From NCBI RefSeq assembly GCF_042665255.1, contig NZ_JBHTCD010000021.1: a DNA stretch of 64,000 nucleotides, one strand, 5' to 3'. This DNA is from Insolitispirillum peregrinum (lineage in GTDB: Bacteria; Pseudomonadota; Alphaproteobacteria; Rhodospirillales; Rhodospirillaceae). This document shows positions 16,405 through 26,383 of this stretch, in pieces. The notes under the pieces were generated by a model, which was given only the letters and a program-made list of their open reading frames with translations, was not told the DNA's origin and ran no database searches. The position numbers and the translations under genes are program-made. The first letter of the stretch is position 1; every line of letters starts with the position of its first letter.

Positions 16405-18930
16405 CTAATTCCCTTGTTCCCCCAGAGCATAGGGGCTGGTGCCGTGTACGTCCCATATCTCGCGGGCGTAATCAAGTACCGTCGCATCGGCCGAGAATTT
16501 CCCCATCCGGGCAACAGTCGTGATCGCTTTCCGTGTCCAGTCCCCCTGCTGGAGATAAGCCGCATCCACCCGGTCCTGACAGGCGATGTAATCGCCATAA
16601 TCTGCCAGCACGCGATACCGGTCACCACCACTGGTCAGGCTGTCAAACAGTGGCTTGAAGGCATCCGGCTCGCCGGGAGAGAAGGCTCCGTTCCGCACCA
16701 TCTCCAGGGCCTCGGCCAGTTCATGGTTATCCCGGTAGGTGGCCCATGGATCGTATCCATCACGGACGGTCGCGGCCACCTGATCCGCCGACAAGCCGAA
16801 GAAGAACAGGTTCTCCTCCCCGACTTCTTCGGCGATCTCGATGGTCGCGCCATCGCGGGTTCCGATGGTCAGCGCGCCATTGAGGGCCAGCTTCATGTTG
16901 CCAGTCCCCGAAGCTTCGGTGCCAGCCGTCGAAATCTGCTGGGACAGCTCGGCAGCCGGAATGATCAGCTCGGCGGTCGAAACATCGTAGTTGGGAACAA
17001 ACAGAACCCTTAATGCATCACGGGAGCGGGGGTCACGGTTCACCACCTCGGCCACGGCCAGAATCAAGCGGATAGTCAGCTTGGCCAAGGCATAGCCCGG
17101 TGCGGCCTTGCCTGCAAAGACCACCGTCCGCGGAACCACATTCTGCCGGAACTGACGCTGGCACAGACGGTTATAGCGGGTAATGACGTGCAGAACGTTC
17201 AGAATTTGCCGCTTGTATTCGTGAATTCGTTTGATCTGAACATCGAACAGGCTGTCAGGATGGATCACCGCCCCCAGCGAACGACTGGCGAACAGGGCCA
17301 GGCGCCGTTTGTTGGCCTGCTTGATGCTCAGGAATTCATCCCGGAATCCACTGTCATCCGCCAACGGCAGCAAGGCGCGCAGCCGGTCAAGGTTGGTTTG
17401 CCAACCGTCCCCGATACTGTGGGTGATCAGGCGGGCCAGCGGACGATTGGCCTGGTTCAACCAGCGACGCGGCGTGATCCCATTGGTCTTGTTGACAATT
17501 TTCCCAGGGTACAACTGTTCGAAATCAGCAAAAATGCCGGTCTTCATCAGTTCGGTATGCAGATTGGCCACACCGTTGACGTGATGACTGCCCACCACCG
17601 CCAGATGGCTCATCCGAACACGCCGTTCGCCACTTTCATCAATCAGCGACATCCGCCGGACCAGATCATCATCACCCGGTCGCAACTGACGGATTTCGGC
17701 CAGAAAAACCGCGTTGATATCATAAATAATCTGCAGATGACGGGGTAACAGGGCCTCGAACACCGCCACCGGCCATGTTTCCAAAGCCTCGGGCAGCAGC
17801 GTGTGATTGGTGTACGAGAACACCCCTTTGCAGATGGTCCAGGCATCGGCCCACGGGCAATGGTGTTCATCCAGCAACAACCGCATCAGCTCGGCCACGG
17901 CAATTGCCGGGTGCGTATCATTCAGCTGAATGGCAACCTTTTGCGGCATCAGGTCGAAATCGTCATCCTGCTCGCGGCGGAAACGACGCAGAATGTCTTG
18001 CAGCGATGCCGAGGAGAAAAAATATTCCTGCTTGAAGCGCAAGATGCGCCCTTGCTGAGTGCTGTCGTTGGGGTACAGCACACGGGACAGGCTTTCCGAG
18101 TCCACTTCGGCCCTGACCGCATCAAGGTATTCCCCCTTGTTGAACTGGGCCAGATCAAAGCCATGCGAGGCCCGTGCGGCCCACAAACGGATCGAGTTGG
18201 CAGAAAAACCCCCATATCCGGGCACCGCCATGTCTACCGCCACCGCCATCAGTTCTTCGGCGGGATGCCAACGGAAAAAGGGCCGGCCAAAGGCGTCCTG
18301 CCCCTGCTCTACCCAGCCACCGAAACGGATCGGATGCGTATATTCAGGCCGCTCGAATTCCCACGGGTTCCCATGCGTCAGCCAGTTTTCCGGCAGTTCG
18401 ATCTGCTGACCATCGCGGATTTCCTGCCGGAACATGCCATGATGATAGTGGATGCCATAGCCAACACCGGCAATCCCCAGTGTTGCCATGCTGTCCATGA
18501 AACAGGCTGCCAGACGCCCAAGCCCGCCATTCCCGAGCGCGGCCTCTGGCTCTTCGGTTTTGATCGCCCCAAAGTCCAGACCCATGTCGGCAAAGGTCGC
18601 AAGGCACACATCCCACATGCCAACGGCAAGCAGGTTGCTTTCCAGCGACCGCCCCATCAGGAACTCAAGGGAAAGATAATAAACCTGCTTGCTGTCCGCA
18701 TGGGCTGCGGCCCGCACGCTGTCCATCCACGTTTCGACCAGCATGTCCCGCACAGCCAGCGCGGTCACCTGATACCAGTCATTCGAGGTCGCCGTCTCCG
18801 GATTTTTGGCACGAGAATGCTTCAGGTGACTGAACAGACGACGCTTGAAGGCGTCAATATCGTTCTGAGCAACCGGATCCCACCCATCTGTAACCAGAGA
18901 CTGCGGTACGGAAGGAAACGGGCTGTCCAT
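16405..18930 (-). CDS. glgP: Glycogen/maltodextrin phosphorylase
   Basis: 841 residues (start ATG 18930, preceded by a strong AGGAGG 8 bases away). PLP-dependent enzyme that releases glucose-1-phosphate from glycogen. Family signatures: YYLSLEFLMGRSL, ALGNGGLGRLAACF, VAIQLNDTHPAIAVAELMRL, TNGITPRRWL, and the PLP site EASGTGNMKLALNGAL with the Schiff-base Lys around residue 682. No other glycogen genes are nearby. It follows the hemerythrin-response regulator gene by 63 bases on the same strand, so the two may be co-transcribed. Confidence 0.96.
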   Translation of the reverse strand: MDSPFPSVPQSLVTDGWDPVAQNDIDAFKRRLFSHLKHSRAKNPETATSNDWYQVTALAVRDMLVETWMDSVRAAAHADSKQVYYLSLEFLMGRSLESNLLAVGMWDVCLATFADMGLDFGAIKTEEPEAALGNGGLGRLAACFMDSMATLGIAGVGYGIHYHHGMFRQEIRDGQQIELPENWLTHGNPWEFERPEYTHPIRFGGWVEQGQDAFGRPFFRWHPAEELMAVAVDMAVPGYGGFSANSIRLWAARASHGFDLAQFNKGEYLDAVRAEVDSESLSRVLYPNDSTQQGRILRFKQEYFFSSASLQDILRRFRREQDDDFDLMPQKVAIQLNDTHPAIAVAELMRLLLDEHHCPWADAWTICKGVFSYTNHTLLPEALETWPVAVFEALLPRHLQIIYDINAVFLAEIRQLRPGDDDLVRRMSLIDESGERRVRMSHLAVVGSHHVNGVANLHTELMKTGIFADFEQLYPGKIVNKTNGITPRRWLNQANRPLARLITHSIGDGWQTNLDRLRALLPLADDSGFRDEFLSIKQANKRRLALFASRSLGAVIHPDSLFDVQIKRIHEYKRQILNVLHVITRYNRLCQRQFRQNVVPRTVVFAGKAAPGYALAKLTIRLILAVAEVVNRDPRSRDALRVLFVPNYDVSTAELIIPAAELSQQISTAGTEASGTGNMKLALNGALTIGTRDGATIEIAEEVGEENLFFFGLSADQVAATVRDGYDPWATYRDNHELAEALEMVRNGAFSPGEPDAFKPLFDSLTSGGDRYRVLADYGDYIACQDRVDAAYLQQGDWTRKAITTVARMGKFSADATVLDYAREIWDVHGTSPYALGEQGN

Positions 18931-18993
18931 GGCAGTATCCTCCTGCGACGGGTCATGTCCCTGACACGATTGCATCCCGGACGCTATTCCGCG

Positions 18994-19839
18994 TCAGGCC
19001 ATCACGCGCCCGGCCATCTCCAGAAAGCCGCGCGCCGTGATCGGTTTTTCCAGAAAGCCGTCAACCCCGATCTGCAAGGCCTGTTGGCGCACATCATCCG
19101 TGCTGTAGCCTGACATCATGATGACTTTGGACGCAATTCCGGCTCCCCGTGCACGCTCGACGAACTCCAGTCCATCCATGCCGTCCATCCGCCAGTCACA
19201 AAGAACCAGATCAAAGGACCGGGTGGACAGGACCTCCAGCCCCTCCGCTCCACTTGATACAACAGAGATGGTGCGGACCCCGAGGCTTTTCAGGATCGTC
19301 TGGATAATCAACTGAAAATTACGGTTGTCTTCGACAATCAAAACCGACAGGGCCGACCAGACCAACCCCTTCTTTTCTGGCTGCGGGATTGTGCCTTGCG
19401 GAGAGAACAGGATTTGTTCAGCCGCCTGGTAGGCAGCCTCGTTCCCCAGGCATTGGGCCAGATAGCCCATGTCATGCTTCTGGATGTGCTGAACCAGCCA
19501 CGACCGCAGGAACTCCAGAACCTCGGCCCCCTGGACGGTCGAATTGTCCGCTTCATAGCGCTGGCAAATATCCTGAACCTGCTTCGCCAGTTCATGATGA
19601 CGCTGCTGGTGTGCGATCAATCCGGGATAGCCCGCAACATCCTGCAGCCGTTCTTCGCGGGCGAAGTGATAGCGCGTGTATTCCAGCAGGGAATTCAGGG
19701 CACTGCCCAGAACGGCCCGCTCTTCGAAATTTCCAATGGCGTCATAGACCTGATTCAGGATGCTGACCAGAACCTTGTGGTCCTTGTCGATCAGCGGAAT
19801 CCCGGTCTCCAGTTCTTTGGTCCAAACGATACAGGGCAT
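18994..19839 (-). CDS. Hemerythrin-response regulator fusion
   Basis: 281 residues. The N-terminal half is a bacteriohemerythrin with the complete diiron ligand set: His21, His58, Glu62, His77, His81, His118 and Asp123. The C-terminal half (~160-281) is a receiver domain with the acidic pocket (VLIVEDN), phosphoacceptor in VLCDWRMDGMDG and the conserved Lys in LEKPI. There is no output domain, so it probably acts by protein-protein contact. Reversible O2 binding at the diiron site could modulate receiver phosphorylation, making an oxygen- or redox-aware single-domain-type regulator. Directly upstream of glgP. Kinase and target are not identifiable. Confidence 0.88.
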   Translation of the reverse strand: MPCIVWTKELETGIPLIDKDHKVLVSILNQVYDAIGNFEERAVLGSALNSLLEYTRYHFAREERLQDVAGYPGLIAHQQRHHELAKQVQDICQRYEADNSTVQGAEVLEFLRSWLVQHIQKHDMGYLAQCLGNEAAYQAAEQILFSPQGTIPQPEKKGLVWSALSVLIVEDNRNFQLIIQTILKSLGVRTISVVSSGAEGLEVLSTRSFDLVLCDWRMDGMDGLEFVERARGAGIASKVIMMSGYSTDDVRQQALQIGVDGFLEKPITARGFLEMAGRVMA

Positions 19840-19879
19840 GGTTCCCCCCGTTTACATGCATTATTCTCAATGCATGGCC

Positions 19880-19920
19880 ACAGCCCGGCAGAATGTGCCC
19901 CCCACGCTCCGCCGGGCTGT
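19880..19920. terminator. Hairpin between hemerythrin regulator and ilvD
   Basis: ACAGCCCGGC (19880-19889) pairs with GCCGGGCTGT (19911-19920). It lies between the ilvD stop and the upstream region of the hemerythrin gene, so it would terminate ilvD (minus strand). T tail is weak. Confidence 0.55.
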
Positions 19921-19929
19921 CTTGCTTGT

Positions 19930-21783
19930 TTACGAACGCTCCAGACGCTCCACGTCACGCACGGCCCCATCCGCTGCGCTGGTGGTCATCGCGGCATAGG
20001 CCCGCAGGGCCGCCGAGACGGTCCGCTGGCGCGACACCGGCTTCCACGCCTTGGCACCACGGGCATCCATCGCGGCACGGCGTTCGGCCAGCACCTCATC
20101 GGACACCCGCAAATTGATGGACCGGCCCGGAATGTCGATATCGATCATGTCGCCCGGCTCGACCAGCCCGATGGCACCACCCTGAGCGGCCTCGGGCGAG
20201 GCATGCCCGATCGACAGCCCCGACGTCCCGCCAGAGAAACGACCGTCCGTGATCAGGGCGCACTGCTTGCCCAGCCCCATCGACTTCAGGTAGCTGGTCG
20301 GATACAGCATTTCCTGCATCCCGGGGCCACCCTTCGGGCCTTCGTACAGCACGACCACCACATCGCCAGCCTTGACGTCACCGCCCAGAATTTTGGCGAC
20401 CGCTTCGTCCTGGCTTTCGCACACCACCGCCGGACCGGAGAACTTCAGAATGCTGTCGTCAACGCCAGCGGTCTTGACGATGCAGCCATCCAGGGCAATG
20501 TTGCCGAACAGAACCGCCAGACCACCATCCCTGGAATAGGCATGGTCCATGTCCCGGATCACACCCTTGGCGCGGTCGCGGTCGACTTCGCTGTAACGGC
20601 GGGACTGCGAGAAGGCTTCGGTGGTGCGTATCCCCCCCGGAGCCGCCCGGAAGAACTCGTCAACCGCCGCATCCCGGGTCAGCATCACGTCCCAACGGTC
20701 AATGGCCTCCTTCAGGCTGGCCGCATGGACACTGCCGCAGTCCAGATTCAGCAGGCCGCAGCGGGCCAGTTCGCCCAGAATGGCAATCACCCCACCGGCG
20801 CGATGGACGTCTTCCATGTGGATGTTGGCAACCGCCGGAGCCACCTTGGACAGGCACGGCACCTTGCGCGACAGGCGGTCGATGTCGGACATGTGGAAAT
20901 CGACCTGCCCTTCACGGGCGGCGGCCAGCAGGTGCAGAACGGTGTTGGTCGAGCCACCCATCGCAATGTCAAGGGTCATGGCATTCTCGAACGCCGCCTT
21001 GTTGGCGATGGCGCGCGGCAGAACCGACGCATCATCCTGTTCATAATAACGGCGGGTCAGCTCGACAATCGTCCGCGCCGCCTGCAGGAACACACCCTTG
21101 CGATCCTCATGGGTCGCCACCAGCGAGCCGTTCCCCGGCAGGGCCAGCCCGAGGGCTTCGGTCAGGCAGTTCATCGAATTGGCGGTGAACATCCCCGAAC
21201 ACGATCCGCAGGTCGGGCAGGCCGAACGTTCGTATGCCGCGACGTCCTCATCGCTGACGTTCTTGTCAGCGGCGACGATCATCGCGTCGATCAGGTCGAT
21301 CATCTTTTCGCCGTCCTTCAGGATCACCTTGCCGGCTTCCATCGGGCCACCCGAAACGAAAATGGTCGGAATGTTGAGGCGCATCGACGCCATCAGCATG
21401 CCCGGAGTGATCTTGTCGCAGTTGGAAATGCAGATCAGGGCATCGGCGCAGTGGGCATTGACCATGTATTCCACAGAGTCAGCGATGATTTCACGCGACG
21501 GCAGGGAATACAGCATGCCATCATGGCCCATGGCGATCCCGTCATCGACCGCGATGGTATTGAATTCCTTGGCAACACCGCCAGCCGCCTCGATTTCCCG
21601 CGCTACCATCTGCCCCAGGTCCTTCAGGTGGACGTGGCCCGGCACGAACTGGGTGAAGGAATTGGCGATGGCAATAATCGGCTTGCCGAAATCACTGTCG
21701 GTCATCCCGGTGGCACGCCACAGGCCACGGGCACCAGCCATATTACGACCATGGGTCGAGGTACGGGAACGATAGGCAGGCAT
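19930..21783 (-). CDS. ilvD: Dihydroxy-acid dehydratase
   Basis: 617 residues (start ATG 21783, MPAYRSRTSTHGRNMAGARG). Converts dihydroxy-isovalerate and -methylvalerate to the keto acids in valine/isoleucine synthesis. Fe-S and active-site motifs: ISNCDKITPGMLM, ACPTCGSCSGMFTANSMNCL, and the C-terminal GRFSGGTSGLSIGH. The extra Cys-containing motifs and length match the [4Fe-4S]-type enzyme. No other ilv genes are adjacent. The 245 bases upstream hold no recognisable signal beyond a GC-rich region. Confidence 0.96.
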   Translation of the reverse strand: MPAYRSRTSTHGRNMAGARGLWRATGMTDSDFGKPIIAIANSFTQFVPGHVHLKDLGQMVAREIEAAGGVAKEFNTIAVDDGIAMGHDGMLYSLPSREIIADSVEYMVNAHCADALICISNCDKITPGMLMASMRLNIPTIFVSGGPMEAGKVILKDGEKMIDLIDAMIVAADKNVSDEDVAAYERSACPTCGSCSGMFTANSMNCLTEALGLALPGNGSLVATHEDRKGVFLQAARTIVELTRRYYEQDDASVLPRAIANKAAFENAMTLDIAMGGSTNTVLHLLAAAREGQVDFHMSDIDRLSRKVPCLSKVAPAVANIHMEDVHRAGGVIAILGELARCGLLNLDCGSVHAASLKEAIDRWDVMLTRDAAVDEFFRAAPGGIRTTEAFSQSRRYSEVDRDRAKGVIRDMDHAYSRDGGLAVLFGNIALDGCIVKTAGVDDSILKFSGPAVVCESQDEAVAKILGGDVKAGDVVVVLYEGPKGGPGMQEMLYPTSYLKSMGLGKQCALITDGRFSGGTSGLSIGHASPEAAQGGAIGLVEPGDMIDIDIPGRSINLRVSDEVLAERRAAMDARGAKAWKPVSRQRTVSAALRAYAAMTTSAADGAVRDVERLERS

Positions 21784-22028
21784 GGGGGTCCCCAATCAGA
21801 AAGAGCATCACAGGGTAAGCCCGCCGTCATTACCGGAACATCGCGCCATCAGACCAACCGTCACACGATCCCCGACCTGAAACCAACGCTTTCCGGCATC
21901 CAGACACTGGAACCTTTCGCAATCAGCTTTCAGCACAGCGAGCAAGCACCCGTTAGGTTTAGACGGGTTCCCTCGGCTTGGCAAGCAAAGGCAGGAAATT
22001 CTTCACAAAGACGCCAAAGCAGCCATCC

Positions 22029-22937
22029 TCAGACGAACGGAGCAATCCAGTCGGGCCACAGGCCACTTTCCTGACAGCATCGCTGGCTGTCCTGCCCTGA
22101 CAGGAACCCGCTTTCGACCAGCAGACAGTCCAGTCCGGCAGAGCGGCTGCCCAGCACATCAGTATGGGGACTGTCACCAATCATCAGGATCTGCGCCGGA
22201 GAAACATCGGGAAAGCGCTGGCACAAGGCCTCATACACCGCCGGGAATGGCTTGCCGAGAAACAGCGGTTCAACGCTGCCATGCCCGGCGATCCGGTGGG
22301 CATAGTATCCCGGTTCAGCGGACATTCGGCCCAGAAAGGGGCACCCCACATCCGGGTTGCAAACGATCAACGGACGAGGACGCCGTACCAATGCCCGTTC
22401 AAGACGGTGGTCATCACCGTCTTCCCAGTGATTGTTGTCAATGAACAGAAACCCGTCAACCGCATCGAACTGTTCCGGCTCACGCCCCAGCGGGCGCAAG
22501 GCAAAGTCCGGCAAGGTGGTCAGAACGTCTTCGGGCACCGATGAGATGACCCCGAACACCTGCCCCGGAGACATTGCTTCCCGCAGGACCTTTGGCAACA
22601 GCGTCCGCCCCGAAATGACTTCGCTGGCCGAAAAGTCAAAGCCCCGCAGCCGCAGCCCTGCCGCAACGGCAGCAGGCTCCCGCGTAACGTCATTGGTCAG
22701 GACGCAGACCGACTTTCCCGCCTGTCGCGCCAAGGCAACCGCCCGCACAGCCTGCGGAAAGGCCTGATCGCCACAATGCAGGACGCCATAGGCATCGAAT
22801 GCCAGCACCTGATAACGATCGAGGACATCAACCAGCCCTTTGACCCGTTGCGGTGTAACGGCGGCTGGTGCGGCAGGCAACCGCGGCCCGGCCTGCAGAT
22901 AGACCTGCCAGGCATCGGCGAAATCGGTAAACAGCAT
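22029..22937 (-). CDS. HAD-superfamily class IIA hydrolase (TIGR01459 type)
   Basis: 302 residues. HAD motifs: AFDAYGVLHCGDQAFP (motif I, nucleophile Asp ~47; the second Asp of the classic DxD is replaced by Tyr-Gly spacing usual in IIA members), CVLTNDVTREP (motif II), LGKPFPAVYEAL (Lys, motif III), ILMIGDSPHTDVLGSRSAG (motif IV). Similar to NagD/4-nitrophenylphosphatase-like phosphatases found across alphaproteobacteria. The substrate is unknown. It starts 5 bases after the next gene's stop, so the two are co-transcribed. Confidence 0.8.
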   Translation of the reverse strand: MLFTDFADAWQVYLQAGPRLPAAPAAVTPQRVKGLVDVLDRYQVLAFDAYGVLHCGDQAFPQAVRAVALARQAGKSVCVLTNDVTREPAAVAAGLRLRGFDFSASEVISGRTLLPKVLREAMSPGQVFGVISSVPEDVLTTLPDFALRPLGREPEQFDAVDGFLFIDNNHWEDGDDHRLERALVRRPRPLIVCNPDVGCPFLGRMSAEPGYYAHRIAGHGSVEPLFLGKPFPAVYEALCQRFPDVSPAQILMIGDSPHTDVLGSRSAGLDCLLVESGFLSGQDSQRCCQESGLWPDWIAPFV

Positions 22938-22942
22938 ACCGG

Positions 22943-23479
22943 TTATTCCTCTGGCATCTCATCCAGCTCTTTTTCCAGAGCCTTTTTCCGCTTTTTCAGC
23001 TGGTGTTCCAGATCGCGCACCGTCTTGTTGATCGACCGCACCCGCTCCAGCGCCATCCGGGCGTTGTCCACCTGGAACTGCCGGAACGGCGTGCGCAGCC
23101 CCAAAGCGCCCACGCCCCACAGCACGATAAAGCCACCGAGCAGGGTCAGAATGGCCGCCAAAACTCGCTCTGGCGCCATCGACAGCGCCAGAGCCGTGCC
23201 CCAGACGCCAATCGTTGCCAGACCGGCCCCGATCAGCATTAACGTTCGTTCGATATAGCGATGATCCTGTGCCTGCTGGCTTTCCTGTTCGCGCAGCAAA
23301 TCGGCGATCTCGCTTTTCGCCAGATCCTGCCATTTGCGGAACGACACCCCGCGCGACAGCGTGCGGTGATCCCGGATGAAACGCTCCAGACGGGTCACCA
23401 CAATCTCGGCTTTTTCTTCCACTTTCAGGCTGGGGGCCTTGGGTGCCGAAGAGGAACGACCGTTAGGACGGCGGGCCAT
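22943..23479 (-). CDS. Small membrane protein of unknown function
   Basis: 178 residues (start ATG 23479, MARRPNGRSSS). A basic, Ser-rich N-terminus; a cytoplasmic helix region with RFIRDHRTLSRGVSFRKWQDLAKSEIADLL; two adjacent membrane helices (~90-110 TLMLIGAGLATIGVWGTALAL and ~115-135 AAILTLLGGFIVLWGVGAL); then a strongly charged coiled coil ending KKRKKALEKELDEMPEE. I do not recognise the family. It is in an operon with the HAD gene and preceded by the valS terminator. Confidence 0.7.
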   Translation of the reverse strand: MARRPNGRSSSAPKAPSLKVEEKAEIVVTRLERFIRDHRTLSRGVSFRKWQDLAKSEIADLLREQESQQAQDHRYIERTLMLIGAGLATIGVWGTALALSMAPERVLAAILTLLGGFIVLWGVGALGLRTPFRQFQVDNARMALERVRSINKTVRDLEHQLKKRKKALEKELDEMPEE

Positions 23480-23506
23480 GCAGCCAGTCTCCCTTGTTAC
23501 CAGCAA

Positions 23507-23532
23507 AAAGGGCCCTGTTGTCAGGGCCCTTT
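23507..23532 (-). terminator. Intrinsic terminator of valS
   Basis: AAAGGGCCCTG (23507-23517) and CAGGGCCCTTT (23522-23532) with a 4-base loop; on the minus strand it is followed by Ts. It lies 9 bases after the valS stop. Confidence 0.85.
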
Positions 23533-23540
23533 CCGTCTTT

Positions 23541-26252
23541 TTATCCCAGTCGGCTCAGCGCTGCGCTCAGCTTGGCGATGGCAGCTTCGGCCTCGACCAG
23601 ACGGTCGCGTTGTTCTTCAACCACTTCGGGCTTGGCCTTGGCGATAAAGCTTTCGTTACCCAGCTTGCTGGACAGCTTTTTCGCTTCGGCATCGTTTTTC
23701 TTGATTTCCTTGGCGAGACGCTGCTTTTCCGCCTCGACGTCAATCACGCCTTCCAGCGGCAGGATCGCTGTCACCTCACCAATCACCACCTGCGCCGAAG
23801 CCTTGGGAGCTTCCTCGCCCACGGTAATGCCGGACAAACGGGCCAGCGTTTCGATCAGCGGACGATGGGCCTCCAGACGGCGGGCAACCTCGTCCCCCAC
23901 GCCCTGCAGGATCATCGGCATCTTGATCGACGGCGGCACGTTCATTTCAGCGCGCACCGACCGAACCGAAGAAATCATTTCCACCACCCAGTCCATTTCC
24001 TGACGGGCAGCAGCATCATCCAGACCATCCAGCGACGGCCATTGCTGCACGATCAGCATGCCGTCACGCGGGGCAATCTGCTCCCACAGGCTTTCGGTGA
24101 TGTAGGGCATGAACGGGTGCAACAGCAGCAGGATCTGGTCCAGAGCCCACGCTGCCGTCGCCCGTGCCTCGGCCTTGGCAACCTCATCGCTGCCACCGAA
24201 CACCGGCTTGGCAAATTCCAGATACCAGTCGCAGAAGCTGCCCCAGGTAAACTGATAGATGGCGTTGGCCGCATCGTTGAAGCGATAGCTGGTGATGCCA
24301 TCCCGCACCGCCTGCGCCGCCTCGGCCACCTTGGCCACGATCCACTTGTTCAGCGTCGATTTCACCGAGCGCGGATCATAGCCCGCCACCGGATGACACT
24401 CGTTCATCTGGCAGAAACGGGCGGCGTTCCACAGCTTGGTGGCAAAGTTGCGATAGCCGGCAACGCGCTGCTCGCTCATCTTGATATCGCGGCCCTGAGC
24501 GGCCATCGCCGCCAGGGTAAAGCGCAGGGCATCGGTACCGTACTGGTCGGCAATCACCAACGGGTCGATGACGTTGCCCTTGGACTTTGACATCTTCTGG
24601 CCCTTTTCGTCGCGGACCAGAGCATGAATATAGACGTCGCGGAACGGCACATCGCCCATGGCGTACATGCCGAACATCATCATGCGGGCGACCCAGAAGA
24701 AGATGATGTCAAAACCGGTGACCAGCACGTCGGTGGGATAATAGCGCGCCAGTTCGGGGGTCTTGTCCGGCCAGCCGATGGTCGAGAACGGCCACAGCGC
24801 CGACGAGAACCAGGTATCGAGCACGTCAGGATCACGCACCAGCTCGACCGCCTGCCCATAATGGGCGGCGGCAGCGGCGGCAGCGTCTTCGGCGGTCATC
24901 TCAACGAACGGATGTCCGTCCGGGCCGAACCATGCCGGAATCTGGTGCCCCCACCAGATTTGCCGCGACACGCACCACGGCTGGATGTTGCGCATCCATT
25001 CAAAGAAGGTCTTTTCCCACTGCTTGGGCACAAAGCGCGTGCGACCGGTTTCCACCGCTTCGATCGGCGCAATCGCCAGCTTGGGGGCATCAACGAACCA
25101 CTGATCGGTCAGCCACGGTTCGATCACCACCCCCGACCGGTCACCATAGGGCACGGTCATCGGGTTTTCTTCGACCTTTTCAAACAGGCCGAGAGCTTCC
25201 AGCTCGCTGACCACCAGATCACGGGCGGCAAAGCGGTCCAGACCACGGAAGGCTTCCGGCAGGTCTTCCGTCACCGGCTGGCCATCCTCCCCAACCAGCG
25301 CCTTGGCGTGGCCGTTCTGGAAGGCGAGAACCTGCAGCGGCTCGGTCAGCACGCGGGCGTTCAGGTCAAAAATGTTGATCAGGCGCAACTGGTTGCGCTT
25401 GCCGACTTCAAAGTCATTGAAGTCATGCGCCGGGGTGATCTTCACCGCACCGGTGCCCTTTTCAGGGTCGGCATAGTCATCCGGCACGATCGGGATCAGT
25501 CGGCCAGTGATCGGCAGGCGGACCATTTTGCCATGCAGGTGCTTGAAACGCTCGTCTTCCGGGTGAACGGCAACGGCGGTATCGCCCAGCATCGTTTCCG
25601 GACGGGTGGTGCCGACGGTGACGAATTCATCCGTGCCCTCCACCGGATAGCGGAAGAACCACATCTTGCCCTTCACATCGCGCTGCTCGACCTCCAGGTC
25701 GGAAATGGCGGTGTGCAGCTTGGGGTCCCAGTTCACCAGCCGCTTGTCGCGATAGATCAGGCCATCCTTGTGCAGACGGACGAAAATGGTCCGCACGGCC
25801 TTGCTCAGACCCTCGTCCATGGTAAAGCGTTCACGCGCCCAGTCCGGCGACGCCCCCAGACGGCGCAACTGGCGGGTAATGGTCCCGCCGGAGTGTTCCT
25901 TCCACTCCCACACTTTTTCGATGAATGCATCACGGCCCAGATCGTGGCGGGTGATACCGTCCTTTTCCAGATTGCGCTCGACCACCATCTGGGTCGCGAT
26001 CCCCGCGTGGTCGGTCCCCGGCTGCCACAGGGCATCCTTGCCGGTCATGCGGTTAAAGCGGATCAGCAGATCCTGCAGGGTGAAGGTCAGCGCGTGTCCC
26101 ATGTGCAGGCTGCCGGTGACATTCGGCGGCGGCATCATGATGGTATAAGGTACGGCGCTCGACTCCGGGTTTGCGGCAAATACCCCGGCCTTTTCCCAAC
26201 GCTGATAGAGGGTCTCTTCGATGTCAGCGGGATCAAATGTCTTGTCGAGCAT
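23541..26252 (-). CDS. valS: Valyl-tRNA synthetase
   Basis: About 903 residues (start at MLDKTFDPADIEETLYQRW, 26252). Class I aminoacyl-tRNA synthetase: PPPNVTGSLHMGHAL (HIGH motif as HMGH), GTDHAGIATQ, an editing domain with TTRPETMLGDTAVAVHP, KMSKSKGNVIDP (KMSKS motif), an anticodon-binding domain and the C-terminal coiled-coil arm (EKQRLAKEIKKNDAEAKKLSSKL). Complete and normal in length. Followed by its own terminator; popZ lies 131 bases upstream on the same strand. Confidence 0.97.
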   Translation of the reverse strand: MLDKTFDPADIEETLYQRWEKAGVFAANPESSAVPYTIMMPPPNVTGSLHMGHALTFTLQDLLIRFNRMTGKDALWQPGTDHAGIATQMVVERNLEKDGITRHDLGRDAFIEKVWEWKEHSGGTITRQLRRLGASPDWARERFTMDEGLSKAVRTIFVRLHKDGLIYRDKRLVNWDPKLHTAISDLEVEQRDVKGKMWFFRYPVEGTDEFVTVGTTRPETMLGDTAVAVHPEDERFKHLHGKMVRLPITGRLIPIVPDDYADPEKGTGAVKITPAHDFNDFEVGKRNQLRLINIFDLNARVLTEPLQVLAFQNGHAKALVGEDGQPVTEDLPEAFRGLDRFAARDLVVSELEALGLFEKVEENPMTVPYGDRSGVVIEPWLTDQWFVDAPKLAIAPIEAVETGRTRFVPKQWEKTFFEWMRNIQPWCVSRQIWWGHQIPAWFGPDGHPFVEMTAEDAAAAAAAHYGQAVELVRDPDVLDTWFSSALWPFSTIGWPDKTPELARYYPTDVLVTGFDIIFFWVARMMMFGMYAMGDVPFRDVYIHALVRDEKGQKMSKSKGNVIDPLVIADQYGTDALRFTLAAMAAQGRDIKMSEQRVAGYRNFATKLWNAARFCQMNECHPVAGYDPRSVKSTLNKWIVAKVAEAAQAVRDGITSYRFNDAANAIYQFTWGSFCDWYLEFAKPVFGGSDEVAKAEARATAAWALDQILLLLHPFMPYITESLWEQIAPRDGMLIVQQWPSLDGLDDAAARQEMDWVVEMISSVRSVRAEMNVPPSIKMPMILQGVGDEVARRLEAHRPLIETLARLSGITVGEEAPKASAQVVIGEVTAILPLEGVIDVEAEKQRLAKEIKKNDAEAKKLSSKLGNESFIAKAKPEVVEEQRDRLVEAEAAIAKLSAALSRLG

Positions 26253-26383
26253 CATCAACCAATCCTGCAAGTGATGAGTGAAATCATGTGAGTGTCAGGA
26301 GTGCCACAGCGTGGCACACAAAGCAATCGCCGGACCCCTTGACCAAGGATCCGGCGATGCTGTCCAAGGCGTACAGGCGTTGT

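Noticed and set aside
19396..22074. An 892-codon frame antisense to ilvD and its neighbours
   Set aside because: It spans three well-supported minus-strand genes and their gaps and has no motif.
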